From positions 326,979 to 390,978 of the forward strand of contig JAUIBP010000004.1 in assembly GCA_030427735.1 (NCBI GenBank): a DNA stretch of 64,000 bases, written 5' to 3'. Below, piece after piece: positions 23,411-32,724 of the stretch. This DNA is from Bacteroidia bacterium (GTDB lineage: Bacteria > Bacteroidota > Bacteroidia > Flavobacteriales > Flavobacteriaceae). Position 1 is the stretch's first letter. Every line of letters begins with the position of its first letter. The position numbers and the translations under genes were made by a program. Under the pieces are notes generated by a model. It ran no database searches. It was not told the DNA's origin and saw only the letters and a program-made list of their open reading frames with translations.

Positions 23411-24106
23411 ATGTTTACATATTATATATTAATAGGGGCGATAGCTTTAGTAAGTTGGTTGGTGAGCAATCAGTTAAAAAGCAAATTTCAAAAATATTCT
23501 AAAATCCATTTAAGCAATGGCATGAGCGGAAAAGAGATTGCCGAAAAAATGTTAGCCGATAATGGTATTACCGATGTTAAGGTTATTTCTACAGCAGGAC
23601 GATTAACAGATCACTACAATCCACAAAATAAAACCGTTAATTTAAGTGAAGCTGTTTATGCCGAACGCAATGCCTCAGCTGCAGCTGTTGCGGCTCACGA
23701 ATGTGGTCATGCCGTGCAACATGCGCAAGCCTATAGTTGGTTAACTATGCGATCGCAATTAGTGCCTGTAGTTAGTATTTCGTCTAAAATGTCGCAATGG
23801 TTAATTATAGGAGGTTTGGTTTTAGGTGCAGCTTCTGGTGCAGGTTTAGGATTTTGGGTGTCGGTTGTTGGACTTCTAATGATGGGAATGGCGACCTTGT
23901 TTAGTTTTATAACCTTACCCGTAGAATACGATGCCAGTAACAGAGCTTTAGCTTGGTTAAAAAACAAAAATATGTTAGCACCACAAGAATATGCCGGTGC
24001 AGAAGATGCTTTAAAATGGGCGGCTAGAACGTATTTAGTTGCAGCTATAGGTGCACTTGCATCTCTATTATATTGGGCCATGCAAATTTTAGGAAATAGA
24101 AACTAA
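23411..24106 (+). CDS. Membrane zinc metallopeptidase, YugP family
   Basis: A 231-residue inner-membrane peptidase with zinc motif HECGH at 96-100 within AAVAAHECGHAVQHAQ. One membrane segment precedes it (residues 3-20) and two or three follow the catalytic site, around IIGGLVLGAASGAGLGFWVSVVG and the C-terminal YLVAAIGALASLLYWAM. The family (Pfam Zn_peptidase_2) is widespread; its substrates are not established. A terminator follows. Confidence 0.9.
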   Translation: MFTYYILIGAIALVSWLVSNQLKSKFQKYSKIHLSNGMSGKEIAEKMLADNGITDVKVISTAGRLTDHYNPQNKTVNLSEAVYAERNASAAAVAAHECGHAVQHAQAYSWLTMRSQLVPVVSISSKMSQWLIIGGLVLGAASGAGLGFWVSVVGLLMMGMATLFSFITLPVEYDASNRALAWLKNKNMLAPQEYAGAEDALKWAARTYLVAAIGALASLLYWAMQILGNRN

Positions 24107-24126
24107 GAGAAAAAAATATAATGTAG

Positions 24127-24161
24127 AAGGTCGAGTTTTTTAGAAAATTCGACCTTTTTTA
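24127..24161 (+). terminator. Intrinsic terminator after the zinc peptidase gene
   Basis: AAGGTCGA at 24127-24134 pairs with TCGACCTT at 24149-24156, followed by a T-run. Confidence 0.88.
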
Positions 24162-24203
24162 ATTTATAATATTTAGATTTAAGTACTAATTAAAACGATT
24201 TAA

Positions 24204-24902
24204 ATGGAAAATTTACCCCAAAAAGTATTGTTGAATACGCTAAGCGATACAGAACGTGTTGCTTTTTACAAGAAAACCTACGCTCATGTTGCTGGTGGCG
24301 TGTTGATGTTTATCATTTTTGAATACCTTATGTTACAAAGTGAAGCTATTGTTAACTTTGCGCTGTCGTTAACCGAAGGCTATAGATGGCTATTTATGTT
24401 AGGCGGCTTTATGTTTATGACCAATTATGCAGAGCGCATGGCGTTAAAATCTGATGATAAAACCATGCAGTATGTGTCTTACGGTATTTATATTCTTGCC
24501 GAAGCTTTCATTTTTATTCCTTTATTGTACATGGCAATTTATTTTACCGAAGGCTTCGATTTAATTAATCAGGCAGCTGTGGTAACCTTATCGCTGTTTA
24601 CAGGATTGTCGGCTATAGTTTTTGTAACCAAAACAGATTTTTCGTTTTTGCGAGCAGGGCTTACGGTCGGATTTTTTATAGCTATCGGTTTAATTATAGC
24701 AGGGATGATATTTGGTTTTAATTTAGGCTTGTGGTTTTCGGTTGGGATGTGTGTGCTGGCTGCAGGTACTATTCTATATCAGACATCAAGTTTAGTAAAT
24801 ATATATTCTGAAGATCAATATGTGCCAGCGGCCATAGGTCTGTTTGCTTCATTAATGCTATTGTTTTGGTACGTGTTACAAATTTTTATGTCTAGAGATT
24901 AA
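24204..24902 (+). CDS. Bax inhibitor-1 family membrane protein
   Basis: A 232-residue integral membrane protein with seven hydrophobic segments. The start MENLPQKVLLNTLSDTERVAFYKKTYAHV is the family's cytosolic N-terminus, and the C-terminal SSLVNIYSEDQYVPAAIGLFASLMLLFWYVLQIF carries the acidic residue of the pH-sensing cluster typical of the family. In bacteria these are thought to be calcium or proton leak channels; that is family knowledge, not proven here. A strong hairpin with a T tail follows. Confidence 0.82.
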   Translation: MENLPQKVLLNTLSDTERVAFYKKTYAHVAGGVLMFIIFEYLMLQSEAIVNFALSLTEGYRWLFMLGGFMFMTNYAERMALKSDDKTMQYVSYGIYILAEAFIFIPLLYMAIYFTEGFDLINQAAVVTLSLFTGLSAIVFVTKTDFSFLRAGLTVGFFIAIGLIIAGMIFGFNLGLWFSVGMCVLAAGTILYQTSSLVNIYSEDQYVPAAIGLFASLMLLFWYVLQIFMSRD

Positions 24903-24927
24903 GAAAAAAATCAATGCAAATATTTCA

Positions 24928-24958
24928 AAGCTTCGGAGTTATACCGAGGCTTTTTTTA
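24928..24958. terminator. Terminator between the Bax inhibitor-1 and Lrp genes
   Basis: AAGCTTCGG at 24928-24936 pairs with CCGAGGCTT at 24944-24952, with a T-run after it on the plus strand. The convergent Lrp gene ends within it, so it may serve both genes. Confidence 0.85.
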
Positions 24959-25426
24959 AATAGGAATTTGTCGGTCTATTTGTTGGTTTAACGAAATGAA
25001 AGTTTCAGTTCGGGAAACGCCTTCAATAGATTGAATTTCTTTGTTTAACAAATGCATTAAGTGTTCGTTGTCTCGACATAAAATTTTAATAAAAATACTC
25101 CAATTACCAGTCGTGTAATGGCATTCTAATACTTCGGGAATTTTTTTTAACTGTTTAACGGCTTCTGGATTACTCATGGCTTTATCTAAATAGATGCCTA
25201 TAAACGCCATCGTTGTATATCCTAAAACCTTAGGGTTTATAGTGAATTTTGATCCTGAAATTAATCCCGATTTTTCGAGTTTACGCAAACGCTGATGAAT
25301 GGCAGCCCCAGAGATGCCTACACCACGGGCTATTTCTAATATTGGCGTTCTGGCATCTTGCATTAAAGCACGAAGTATCTCTTTGTCGATGCCATCTATT
25401 TCTATATTCTGATTTGCAACCTTCAT
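24956..25426 (-). CDS. Lrp/AsnC family transcriptional regulator
   Basis: A 156-residue regulator with an N-terminal winged helix-turn-helix (DGIDKEILRALMQDARTPILEIARGVGISGAAIHQRLRKLEKSGLI, about 10-55) and a C-terminal RAM/AsnC domain that binds small molecules, usually amino acids, and forms octamers. It lies 65 bases downstream of the saccharopine dehydrogenase-like gene on the same strand, so it may control lysine-related or general amino-acid metabolism. The ligand cannot be read from sequence. Confidence 0.93.
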   Translation of the reverse strand: MKVANQNIEIDGIDKEILRALMQDARTPILEIARGVGISGAAIHQRLRKLEKSGLISGSKFTINPKVLGYTTMAFIGIYLDKAMSNPEAVKQLKKIPEVLECHYTTGNWSIFIKILCRDNEHLMHLLNKEIQSIEGVSRTETFISLNQQIDRQIPI

Positions 25427-25491
25427 AAAGTGTTTTTCGGTAATTAATTATAAAATTAACGATAATATCTTTTATATTGATGGTAAATCGT

Positions 25492-26856
25492 TTAAATGTT
25501 TAACGGATTGTAACCTAAATAAGGCACTTCTTTTTCGTGAAACTGAATGCCATATTGTTCTAAGGTTTTTAAAATAGGCGTGTAGACTTCTTTGCTTATT
25601 GGGCGAAGAACACCGGGCGTTGTTATTTGCTTGTTTAAAATAGCCAATGCGGCTATGGCAACGGGTAGGCCAACGGTTTTAGACATGGCTGTAAATGTTT
25701 GATCTTGCCCTAAAGTCACCATAGTCGAATCAATTTGATGGGATTTACCAGCCAATTCGTAGCCGAATTTATGATACATCACAATCATATCTTTATCGTC
25801 TGGGGCTAAGGTCCAACTATCCATTAAAATGTGTTGCAACATTTGTGCAGGTGTAGCTTGTTTTAGGCCAGTAGTTTTTTTGGGATTGAAAATATCTAGT
25901 TCCAATAGTTTGTCCCAAACCACATCGTCTTGATCTATTTTTAATTGGTGTCTTAATTTTAATTCCACCGAATCGGAAGGACTATAAGGTAAAAATGCAT
26001 TCACAAAATCGCGGTAGCTCATGTGTTCGCTATCTTCTAAAATATAGCTGTCGTCTGTCATCCCTAATTGTACAAACATGTTCCAGGCTCGGCTAAAACC
26101 TACGCGACGTATGGTGCCGCGGTATAGTGTTTTTACTTGGTCTAAACCGTAAACACTTTGGTATTTTAAAGAGTCGCGGTTGGCGTAAGCTTCAAAACGC
26201 CCAAAACCGTCAACATCTAAAAATTCGGTACGCCTAAATAAGCGGTGGTAAGGAATGTACTTGTATGTGTTTTCTTGGATAAACTTAGCTGCTCCTCCTT
26301 GTCCGGCCAAAACTACATTTCTGGGATTCCAAGTGAATTTGTAATTCCATAAATTGGTATCGCTTTCAGGAGCAACCAATCCGCCAGTAAACGATTCGAA
26401 CAGTAGCATTTTGCCGCCTTTACTTCTAATGCGGTCTATAACTTGCATGGCGCTCATGTGGTCTATGCCAGGGTCTACGCCAATTTCATTCATAAAAACG
26501 AGTCCTTTTTGTATGGCTTCGTTATTAAGTGCTTGCATTTGGTCGCTAATGTACGAGGCGGTAACTAAATGTTTGTTCAGGCTTAAGCAATCTTTTGCAA
26601 TGTCTAAATGCAAATGCGCTGGGAGCATAGAAATTACAATGTCGGCATTTTTAATGGTTTGCCTTCGTAAGGTTTCATTAAAAATGTCTAAGGCTAAGGT
26701 AGTTGCATTTTTATGGTTTTTAATAAGTCTTTTGGCATGCTCCAGCTGTTTGTCGGCAATCGTAATTTGTAATTCTTCGGTCTGCGATTTTTCTAAAAGA
26801 TATTGAATTAAATGTGAGCTAGATTTTCCAGAACCAATTATTAAAATGTTTCGCAT
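25492..26856 (-). CDS. Saccharopine dehydrogenase-like protein
   Basis: A 454-residue NAD(P)-dependent oxidoreductase. Its N-terminus MRNILIIGSGKSSSHLIQYL is a Rossmann start, with HLHLDIAKDCLSLNKHLVTASYISDQM and MNEIGVDPGIDHMSAM as in saccharopine dehydrogenase C-terminal family proteins, which close with GPISKEVYTPIL-like segments. The reaction is most likely within lysine degradation or a related amino-acid adjunct. The Lrp regulator downstream and glutaryl-CoA dehydrogenase elsewhere in the window (50893) are consistent with lysine catabolism, but the link is inferred. Confidence 0.85.
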   Translation of the reverse strand: MRNILIIGSGKSSSHLIQYLLEKSQTEELQITIADKQLEHAKRLIKNHKNATTLALDIFNETLRRQTIKNADIVISMLPAHLHLDIAKDCLSLNKHLVTASYISDQMQALNNEAIQKGLVFMNEIGVDPGIDHMSAMQVIDRIRSKGGKMLLFESFTGGLVAPESDTNLWNYKFTWNPRNVVLAGQGGAAKFIQENTYKYIPYHRLFRRTEFLDVDGFGRFEAYANRDSLKYQSVYGLDQVKTLYRGTIRRVGFSRAWNMFVQLGMTDDSYILEDSEHMSYRDFVNAFLPYSPSDSVELKLRHQLKIDQDDVVWDKLLELDIFNPKKTTGLKQATPAQMLQHILMDSWTLAPDDKDMIVMYHKFGYELAGKSHQIDSTMVTLGQDQTFTAMSKTVGLPVAIAALAILNKQITTPGVLRPISKEVYTPILKTLEQYGIQFHEKEVPYLGYNPLNI

Positions 26857-26950
26857 AATGAGAGTAGTTAGTTAATTTTGTAAAGCTAGAGTTGCTTATA
26901 AAAGTACAAAATACAAGCGCTCGCTACTTTTAAAAATATAAAATTATAAT

Positions 26951-27352
26951 ATGAATAAAACGATTTTACTCGCTGCTGGCATTCTTGGTGTTTTAAGTGT
27001 AATTATTGGCGCTTTTGCGGCTCATGGCCTAAAACCTTTAATATCGGCCGAAGCTTTGCAGACGTTCGAAACTGGTGTGCGTTATCAAATGTACCATAGT
27101 TTGTTTTTACTATTTGTAGGTGGCACATCGTATATCAATTCTAAATCTAAGTCTGTAATATTGTATTTGGTAGTAGCAGGTGTAATATTGTTTTCGGGAT
27201 CTATTTATGGCTTGGCAACAAATCCGCTTTCTGGCTTCGATTTTAAAACCATTGGCTTTGTAACTCCTATAGGTGGTTTGTTACTCATTTTAGGCTGGGT
27301 TGTTGCGATATTATCATTTTTGAAGATTAAAAATGATAAAGTGAAAATTTAA
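26951..27352 (+). CDS. DUF423 family membrane protein
   Basis: A 133-residue membrane protein with four hydrophobic segments. LGVLSVIIGAFAAHGLKPLI and FETGVRYQMYHSLFLLF are the family's conserved blocks. The function is unknown. It lies between the divergent saccharopine dehydrogenase-like gene and pckA. Confidence 0.88.
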   Translation: MNKTILLAAGILGVLSVIIGAFAAHGLKPLISAEALQTFETGVRYQMYHSLFLLFVGGTSYINSKSKSVILYLVVAGVILFSGSIYGLATNPLSGFDFKTIGFVTPIGGLLLILGWVVAILSFLKIKNDKVKI

Positions 27353-27375
27353 ATCGGTTATTTCAAATAATATTT

Positions 27376-27383
27376 TAATTTTG
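27376..27383 (+). promoter_or_regulatory. -7 box before pckA
   Basis: TAATTTTG fits TAnnTTTG and ends 22 bases before the pckA start. The -33 element is not evident. Confidence 0.5.
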
Positions 27384-27404
27384 TTGTAACAAACAAACAT
27401 TATT

Positions 27405-29021
27405 ATGGTAGATAATACCCAAATTACGAAAACGATTTCGTTGGAAAAATACGGAATTAAAAATGCCAAAGTTCAATATCAACTAACACCAGACGAGCTA
27501 CAGCAACACACCTTGGATAAAGCTCAGGGCGTTGAAGCTAATTCAGGAGCCTTAGCCGTAAACACTGGTGAGTTTACAGGGCGATCGCCAAAAGATCGTT
27601 TTATTGTTAAAGATGCTATTACCGAAGATCGCATTTGGTGGGGAGATGTTAATATTCCTTTCGATTCGGATAAGTTCGATGCTTTATACAAAAGAGTAGT
27701 CGATTATTTATCGGGGAAGGAAATATTTGTAAGGGACAGTTATGCTTGTGCAGACAAGAATTACCAACTTAATATTCGTGTTATTAACGAGTATCCGTGG
27801 AGTAACATGTTTGCTTATAATATGTTTTTAAGGCCTACCGATGAGGAATTGACTAATTTTAAACCAGAATGGACTATTGTAAATGCACCTGGTTTTATGG
27901 CCGATCCAGAACGTGATGGTACACGACAGCATAATTTTGCAATTTTGGACTTTACCAGAAAAATTGCGCTTATTGGTGGTACAGGTTATACAGGAGAAAT
28001 TAAGAAAGGTATATTTTCTGCACTTAACTTTATACTTCCTGTTTTTAAAAATACTTTGCCAATGCATTGTAGTGCCAATGTGGGTAAACAGGGCGATACA
28101 GCCATATTTTTTGGGTTGTCGGGTACAGGTAAAACCACACTCTCTGCCGATCCCAACAGACGTTTAATTGGCGATGATGAGCATGGTTGGACCAACGAAA
28201 ATACAGTCTTTAACTTCGAGGGTGGTTGTTATGCTAAAGTCATTAATCTGTCTGAAGAAAACGAGCCTGACATTTTTAAGGCTATAAAAAAAGGAGCTAT
28301 TCTTGAGAATGTGATTTTAGATGATGATGGGGAGGTAGATTTTTCGAATACGTCCATCACTCAAAACACTCGGGTGAGTTATCCAATTCATCATATCGAT
28401 AATATTCAGGTGCCTTCCATAGGAAAAAATCCTAAAAATATATTCTTTTTAACCGCAGATGCCTTTGGAGTGATTCCTCCAATTTCCAAATTAACACCAG
28501 CGCAAGCTGCCTACCATTTTATTTCGGGATATACCGCTAAAGTAGCAGGAACCGAAGCTGGTGTGGTAGAGCCACAACCGTCGTTTTCGGCATGTTTTGG
28601 AGCGCCATTTATGCCTTTACACCCTGCTGAATATGCAGAAATGTTAAGTCAGAAAATGAAAGATGCTGGTGTTAATGTTTGGCTTGTTAATACCGGTTGG
28701 ACTGGTGGACCTTACGGTGTTGGCACACGTATGAAACTTAAATATACCAGAGCAATGATTAACGCCGTTTTAAATGGAGATTTAGGCTTGTATAATTACG
28801 ACGATTACCACATACATTCTGTATTTGGCGTGGCACAGCCTAGAACCTGCCCAGGTGTACCTACCGAAGTTTTAAGTCCAAGAGCTACTTGGAATAACGA
28901 CGAAGCTTATTATACCACAGCGTTTAAACTTACGAATGCCTTTAGGGAAAACTTTAAAAAATTTGAAGCCTATGCGAGCGAAGAAATCCGTAGGGGAGGA
29001 CCGCAGCGTTACGCTTTTTAA
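27405..29021 (+). CDS. pckA: Phosphoenolpyruvate carboxykinase (ATP)
   Basis: Converts oxaloacetate and ATP to phosphoenolpyruvate, the first step of gluconeogenesis. The 538 residues match the ATP-type family. Key motifs are the Walker A GLSGTGKTT at 237-245, GDDEHGW just after, the substrate RSPKDRF region near 63, and GGTGYTGEIKKG, which holds the catalytic Lys. A symmetrical terminator follows. Confidence 0.98.
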   Translation: MVDNTQITKTISLEKYGIKNAKVQYQLTPDELQQHTLDKAQGVEANSGALAVNTGEFTGRSPKDRFIVKDAITEDRIWWGDVNIPFDSDKFDALYKRVVDYLSGKEIFVRDSYACADKNYQLNIRVINEYPWSNMFAYNMFLRPTDEELTNFKPEWTIVNAPGFMADPERDGTRQHNFAILDFTRKIALIGGTGYTGEIKKGIFSALNFILPVFKNTLPMHCSANVGKQGDTAIFFGLSGTGKTTLSADPNRRLIGDDEHGWTNENTVFNFEGGCYAKVINLSEENEPDIFKAIKKGAILENVILDDDGEVDFSNTSITQNTRVSYPIHHIDNIQVPSIGKNPKNIFFLTADAFGVIPPISKLTPAQAAYHFISGYTAKVAGTEAGVVEPQPSFSACFGAPFMPLHPAEYAEMLSQKMKDAGVNVWLVNTGWTGGPYGVGTRMKLKYTRAMINAVLNGDLGLYNYDDYHIHSVFGVAQPRTCPGVPTEVLSPRATWNNDEAYYTTAFKLTNAFRENFKKFEAYASEEIRRGGPQRYAF

Positions 29022-29056
29022 TACCATCTAAACAATCAACTAAACCAAACCAAACT

Positions 29057-29090
29057 AAAAAAGCGATTCAAATTTGAATCGCTTTTTTTA
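29057..29090. terminator. Bidirectional terminator between pckA and hemD
   Basis: AAAAAGCGATTCAAA pairs perfectly with TTTGAATCGCTTTTT, with A- and T-runs on both sides, so it can stop both convergent genes. Confidence 0.9.
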
Positions 29091-29116
29091 TAATTTTTAG
29101 TTAAACAGAGTAAAGT

Positions 29117-29866
29117 TTATTTGCCTTTGTTAACTTTCTCTATGTATTTTTCTAAAGCCATAGTCATAGAAGGTGTTTCTGGCGTAGGCGCTGCAATGTC
29201 TACGCGCAAGCCTTTTTCCTCTACAGCCTTAATGGTTGTGTTTCCAAATACCGCTATACGTGTGTTGTTTTGCTTGAAATCTGGGAAATTATGAAATAAA
29301 GATTCAATTCCCGAAGGGCTAAAGAATACTAAAATATCGTAAGTAACATTTTCAAGATCAGACAAATCGCTAATTACGGTTTTGTAAAAAATAGCTTCTT
29401 TCCAGCTGATTTTTAAACCGTTTAAAATTTCAGGAACTTCAGGTTTAAGTTTGTCTGTAGTAGGTAGTAGAAATTTTTCGTCTTTATATTTTTTAATTAG
29501 TGGCGATAATTCTGCAAAAGTACGCTTACCAACGTAAATTTTACGTTTTCTGTAAACAACATATTTTTGTAGGTAATAGGCAACAGCTTCCGATTGGCAA
29601 AAATATTTTAGAGTGTCAGGCACTTTAAAGCGCATTTCTTCGGCAACTCTAAAAAAATGATCTACTGCGTTACGGCTAGTTAAAATAATGGCAGTGTAGT
29701 TGTTTAGGTCTACTTTCTGCTGTCTAATTTCTTTGGCAGGAACGCCCTCTACATGAATAAAAGGTCTGAAATCAATTTTTACTTTTTGCTTTTCTTGAAG
29801 ATCAAAATACGGGGAATTTTCAATTTTAGGTTCTGGTTGAGAGACTAAAATGGTTTTCACTTTCAT
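29117..29866 (-). CDS. hemD: Uroporphyrinogen-III synthase
   Basis: Cyclises hydroxymethylbilane to uroporphyrinogen III in heme synthesis. Of 249 residues, the clear points are the two-lobed layout and YTAIILTSRNAVDHFF, VGKRTFAELSPL, and the C-terminal DILVFFSPSGIESLFHNF and FGNTTIKAVEEKGLRVDIAAPTPE, where the conserved Ser/Thr of the family occur. HemD is poorly conserved, so the call rests on these blocks and on conserved flavobacterial gene order with DUF4271. It lies 23 bases downstream of DUF4271. Confidence 0.9.
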   Translation of the reverse strand: MKVKTILVSQPEPKIENSPYFDLQEKQKVKIDFRPFIHVEGVPAKEIRQQKVDLNNYTAIILTSRNAVDHFFRVAEEMRFKVPDTLKYFCQSEAVAYYLQKYVVYRKRKIYVGKRTFAELSPLIKKYKDEKFLLPTTDKLKPEVPEILNGLKISWKEAIFYKTVISDLSDLENVTYDILVFFSPSGIESLFHNFPDFKQNNTRIAVFGNTTIKAVEEKGLRVDIAAPTPETPSMTMALEKYIEKVNKGK

Positions 29867-29889
29867 AAGCGGTTTAGATTTTTGAGACC

Positions 29890-30537
29890 CTAATACATTG
29901 TAACAAACTTGTACAAAATAATATAGGGTGCGATTTCAAGTGTGCAAAGATATAAAATAAAATAGAAAAGGTTGGATTTTATTAAACTTCTATAACGTTT
30001 TAGTGAGCTTGTTAATCCTAAGATAACAAGGCTTAATAATATGGCTAAAACAATGTATATGACTGTTTTAGAAGGTGTTATGCTGTAAATTAAAAAAGCG
30101 TTGATGGGAATGAGCAAGATGCCAAAAAAATTTTTATAACTGGTTTTCTGGAATAAGTAATTATCCATTACATCGTCTATATTAAAAATACTGGCTAAAA
30201 GACGCTCAAAAAGTACTTTTATAAGTAAAAACGCACCAATGCTAAATATTATTTTAAGCATAACATTGGGGTTTAAATTTAAGTTTGTAAACAGGGCGTT
30301 GTAACAAATACAAATAAAAATTGCTGCCGAAATAATGAAGTTTACAAATAGTAAAGCGTCAAACCAATCAAAAAACTTTTGGTCGCGCGCGTAAATATTT
30401 AAATACTTAGAGTTTAGTAAAATGGCCGAAAACTCGTTAAACCGGTTTGCATAGATTGTTTTAGCCATAGTCATGGCTATTAATCCAATCATAATTAAAA
30501 TGGTAAATATCTCGTTAGATGTTACTTCTCTAAGCAT
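29890..30537 (-). CDS. DUF4271 family membrane protein
   Basis: A 215-residue inner-membrane protein with about six hydrophobic segments. Members are found almost only in Bacteroidota and lie beside hemD, as here, forming a likely two-gene operon. Function unknown; its link with hemD suggests an accessory role in heme or envelope physiology, but that is a guess. The start ATG at 30537 follows an AT-rich region divergent from the mannosyltransferase. Confidence 0.83.
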   Translation of the reverse strand: MLREVTSNEIFTILIMIGLIAMTMAKTIYANRFNEFSAILLNSKYLNIYARDQKFFDWFDALLFVNFIISAAIFICICYNALFTNLNLNPNVMLKIIFSIGAFLLIKVLFERLLASIFNIDDVMDNYLFQKTSYKNFFGILLIPINAFLIYSITPSKTVIYIVLAILLSLVILGLTSSLKRYRSLIKSNLFYFILYLCTLEIAPYIILYKFVTMY

Positions 30538-30616
30538 GGCTCAAAATTATTTAAAATTATAATAAGGCATCGTAATTATTAAGGAATATTTAAAAAAAAG
30601 AAATTGTTAAAAACTG

Positions 30617-30624
30617 TACATTTG
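30617..30624 (+). promoter_or_regulatory. -7 box before the polyprenol-phosphate mannosyltransferase gene
   Basis: TACATTTG fits TAnnTTTG and lies 20 bases before the GTG start at 30644. Confidence 0.55.
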
Positions 30625-30643
30625 TAGCTTTAATAGCATTTAA

Positions 30644-31366
30644 GTGAGAGACTCTATAGTCATTATCCCTACATACAACGAAATCGAAAATATAGAAAGC
30701 ATCATACGTGCTGTATTTGCACAAGCCAAAGCTTTCGATATTTTGGTAGTCGATGATAATTCGCCAGACTTAACAGCGTTAAAGGTTAAGGAACTTCAAA
30801 AAGAATTTCCAGAGCAATTACATTTAGAAGTTCGGCAAGATAAATCGGGATTGGGTACGGCTTATATTCATGGATTTAAATGGAGCTTAAAAAAAGCGTA
30901 TCGCTATATTTTTGAAATGGATGCCGATTTTTCGCATAACCCAAAAGATTTGGTACGTTTGTACGAGGCTTGTGCTATAGATGGTGGAGATTTAGCAGTA
31001 GGGTCGCGGTATGTAACAGGTGTAAATGTTATAAACTGGCCCATGAGCAGGGTGCTTATGTCGTATATGGCATCAAAATACGTACGCATGATTACCGGTA
31101 TGAAAATACACGATACCACAGCGGGTTTTGTATGCTATAAGCGCGAAGTATTAGAAGCTTTAAACTTAGATAAGATTAAATTTGTAGGATATGCGTTTCA
31201 AATAGAAATGAAATTTAAAGCCTACATTAAGCATTTTAAAATTATTGAAGTGCCCGTAATTTTTACAGATCGAACCAAAGGAGAATCTAAGTTAAGCTCG
31301 GGGATTATTTCTGAAGCCATCTTTGGAGTCATCTCTATGAAATTGAAAAGTATATTTAAAACATAA
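30644..31366 (+). CDS. Polyprenol-phosphate mannosyltransferase (GT2)
   Basis: A 240-residue family-2 glycosyltransferase of the dolichol-phosphate mannose synthase type. It makes polyprenyl-phosphate mannose, a sugar donor used outside the membrane. IIPTYNEIENI opens the fold, LVVDDNSPD carries the nucleotide site, and MDADFSHNP holds the DxD metal motif. It starts with GTG at 30644 and has no C-terminal membrane anchor, so it may act with a separate flippase. It is followed 11 bases on by pyrC. Confidence 0.92.
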   Translation: MRDSIVIIPTYNEIENIESIIRAVFAQAKAFDILVVDDNSPDLTALKVKELQKEFPEQLHLEVRQDKSGLGTAYIHGFKWSLKKAYRYIFEMDADFSHNPKDLVRLYEACAIDGGDLAVGSRYVTGVNVINWPMSRVLMSYMASKYVRMITGMKIHDTTAGFVCYKREVLEALNLDKIKFVGYAFQIEMKFKAYIKHFKIIEVPVIFTDRTKGESKLSSGIISEAIFGVISMKLKSIFKT

Positions 31367-31377
31367 AAAAGCATAAC

Positions 31378-32724
31378 ATGCAAGCAAGACAGGTGTTAAT
31401 TAAAAACGCAAAAATTGTAAACGAAGGCGTTGTTTTTGAAGGCGATATTTTAATTGAAGGCGAATTTATTAAAGAAGTAGGAGAATCTATCAGCGCAAAA
31501 TCATCAGATGTGCAAGTGTTTGATGCCGAAGGTAAATATGTGTTGCCAGGGGTTATAGACGATCAAGTACATTTTAGAGAGCCAGGTTTAACCCATAAAG
31601 CCGATATTGCTACCGAGTCTAAAGCTGCTATTGCAGGTGGCATTACATCGTTTATAGAAATGCCTAATACCGTTCCGCAAACAACAACTCTTGAAAAATT
31701 AGACGAGAAGTTTGCCATCGCCGAAGCGACATCGTATGCGAATTATTCGTTTATGTTTGGAGGTACTAACGATAATTTAGACGAAATTCTAAAAGTCGAT
31801 ACCAAAACTGTGGCTGCACTTAAATTGTTTTTAGGATCGTCTACAGGTAATATGTTAGTCGATAACCCTAAAGTATTAGAGGAAATTTTCTCGAAAGTGA
31901 ATATGCTTATTGCTGTACATTGCGAAGACGAAGGTACCATAAAACGCAATATGGATATTTACACCGAAAAGTTTGGTGAAGATATTCCTATTAAACATCA
32001 TCCAGATATCCGAAGCGAAGAAGCCTGTTATTTATCGTCGTCTAAAGCTATAGAATTGGCCAAAAAAACAGGCGCACGATTACATGTGTTTCATTTGTCT
32101 ACTGGAAAAGAAACACAGTTGTTCAGTAATAAAATACCATTAAAAGATAAAAAAATAACAGCAGAAGTTTGTGTTCATCATTTGTGGTTTACAGATCAAG
32201 ATTATAACAAAAAAGGCACATTAATTAAGTGGAACCCTGCAGTTAAAAGTGAAGCCGATAGAGACCAACTTTGGAAAGCTTTGCTAGACGACCGTATAGA
32301 TGTTATTGCAACAGATCATGCTCCACACACATTAGACGAGAAACAGAATGTGTATACTAAAGCGCCGTCTGGAGGCCCTTTGGTACAGCATGCCTTACCT
32401 GCTATGTTAGAAATGCACCATCGCGGTGTGGTTTCTATAGAGAAAGTTGTAGAAAAAATGTGCCATAACCCTGCTATTTTATTCGAAATTGAAAAACGAG
32501 GTTTTATAAAAGAAGGCTATTATGCCGATTTGGTTTTAGTAGATTTAAATAATCCTTGGACAGTTAAAAAAGAAAATATTTTATATAAGTGCCAATGGTC
32601 TCCTTTTGAAGGGACTACGTTTAAATCTAGAATTACACATACATTTTTAAATGGTACTTTAGTGTATCAAAATTTTAAATTCAACGATGTTAAAGCTGCA
32701 AAACGCTTAACGTTTAATAGATAA
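31378..32724 (+). CDS. pyrC: Dihydroorotase
   Basis: Closes carbamoyl-aspartate to dihydroorotate in pyrimidine synthesis. The 448 residues fit class I, with IDDQVHFREPGLTHKADIATES as the first metal and substrate block, KLFLGSSTGNMLVDN, VHCEDEG, VFHLSTG and ATDHAPHTL. Where many enzymes read HxH, this one reads QVH; the same substitution is normal in Bacteroidota and does not signal loss of function. Its stop overlaps the next start by one base (TAATG). Confidence 0.95.
   Translation: MQARQVLIKNAKIVNEGVVFEGDILIEGEFIKEVGESISAKSSDVQVFDAEGKYVLPGVIDDQVHFREPGLTHKADIATESKAAIAGGITSFIEMPNTVPQTTTLEKLDEKFAIAEATSYANYSFMFGGTNDNLDEILKVDTKTVAALKLFLGSSTGNMLVDNPKVLEEIFSKVNMLIAVHCEDEGTIKRNMDIYTEKFGEDIPIKHHPDIRSEEACYLSSSKAIELAKKTGARLHVFHLSTGKETQLFSNKIPLKDKKITAEVCVHHLWFTDQDYNKKGTLIKWNPAVKSEADRDQLWKALLDDRIDVIATDHAPHTLDEKQNVYTKAPSGGPLVQHALPAMLEMHHRGVVSIEKVVEKMCHNPAILFEIEKRGFIKEGYYADLVLVDLNNPWTVKKENILYKCQWSPFEGTTFKSRITHTFLNGTLVYQNFKFNDVKAAKRLTFNR

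Noticed and set aside
24204..24902. Bax inhibitor-1 protein as a sign of a cell-death system
   Set aside because: The family is widespread in bacteria and the neighbours are housekeeping genes, so there is no support for a death or defence role.
31378..32724. Dihydroorotase with QVH in place of the HxH metal motif
   Set aside because: The same DDQVHFREPG block is normal in Bacteroidota dihydroorotases, so it is not a sign of inactivation or novelty.
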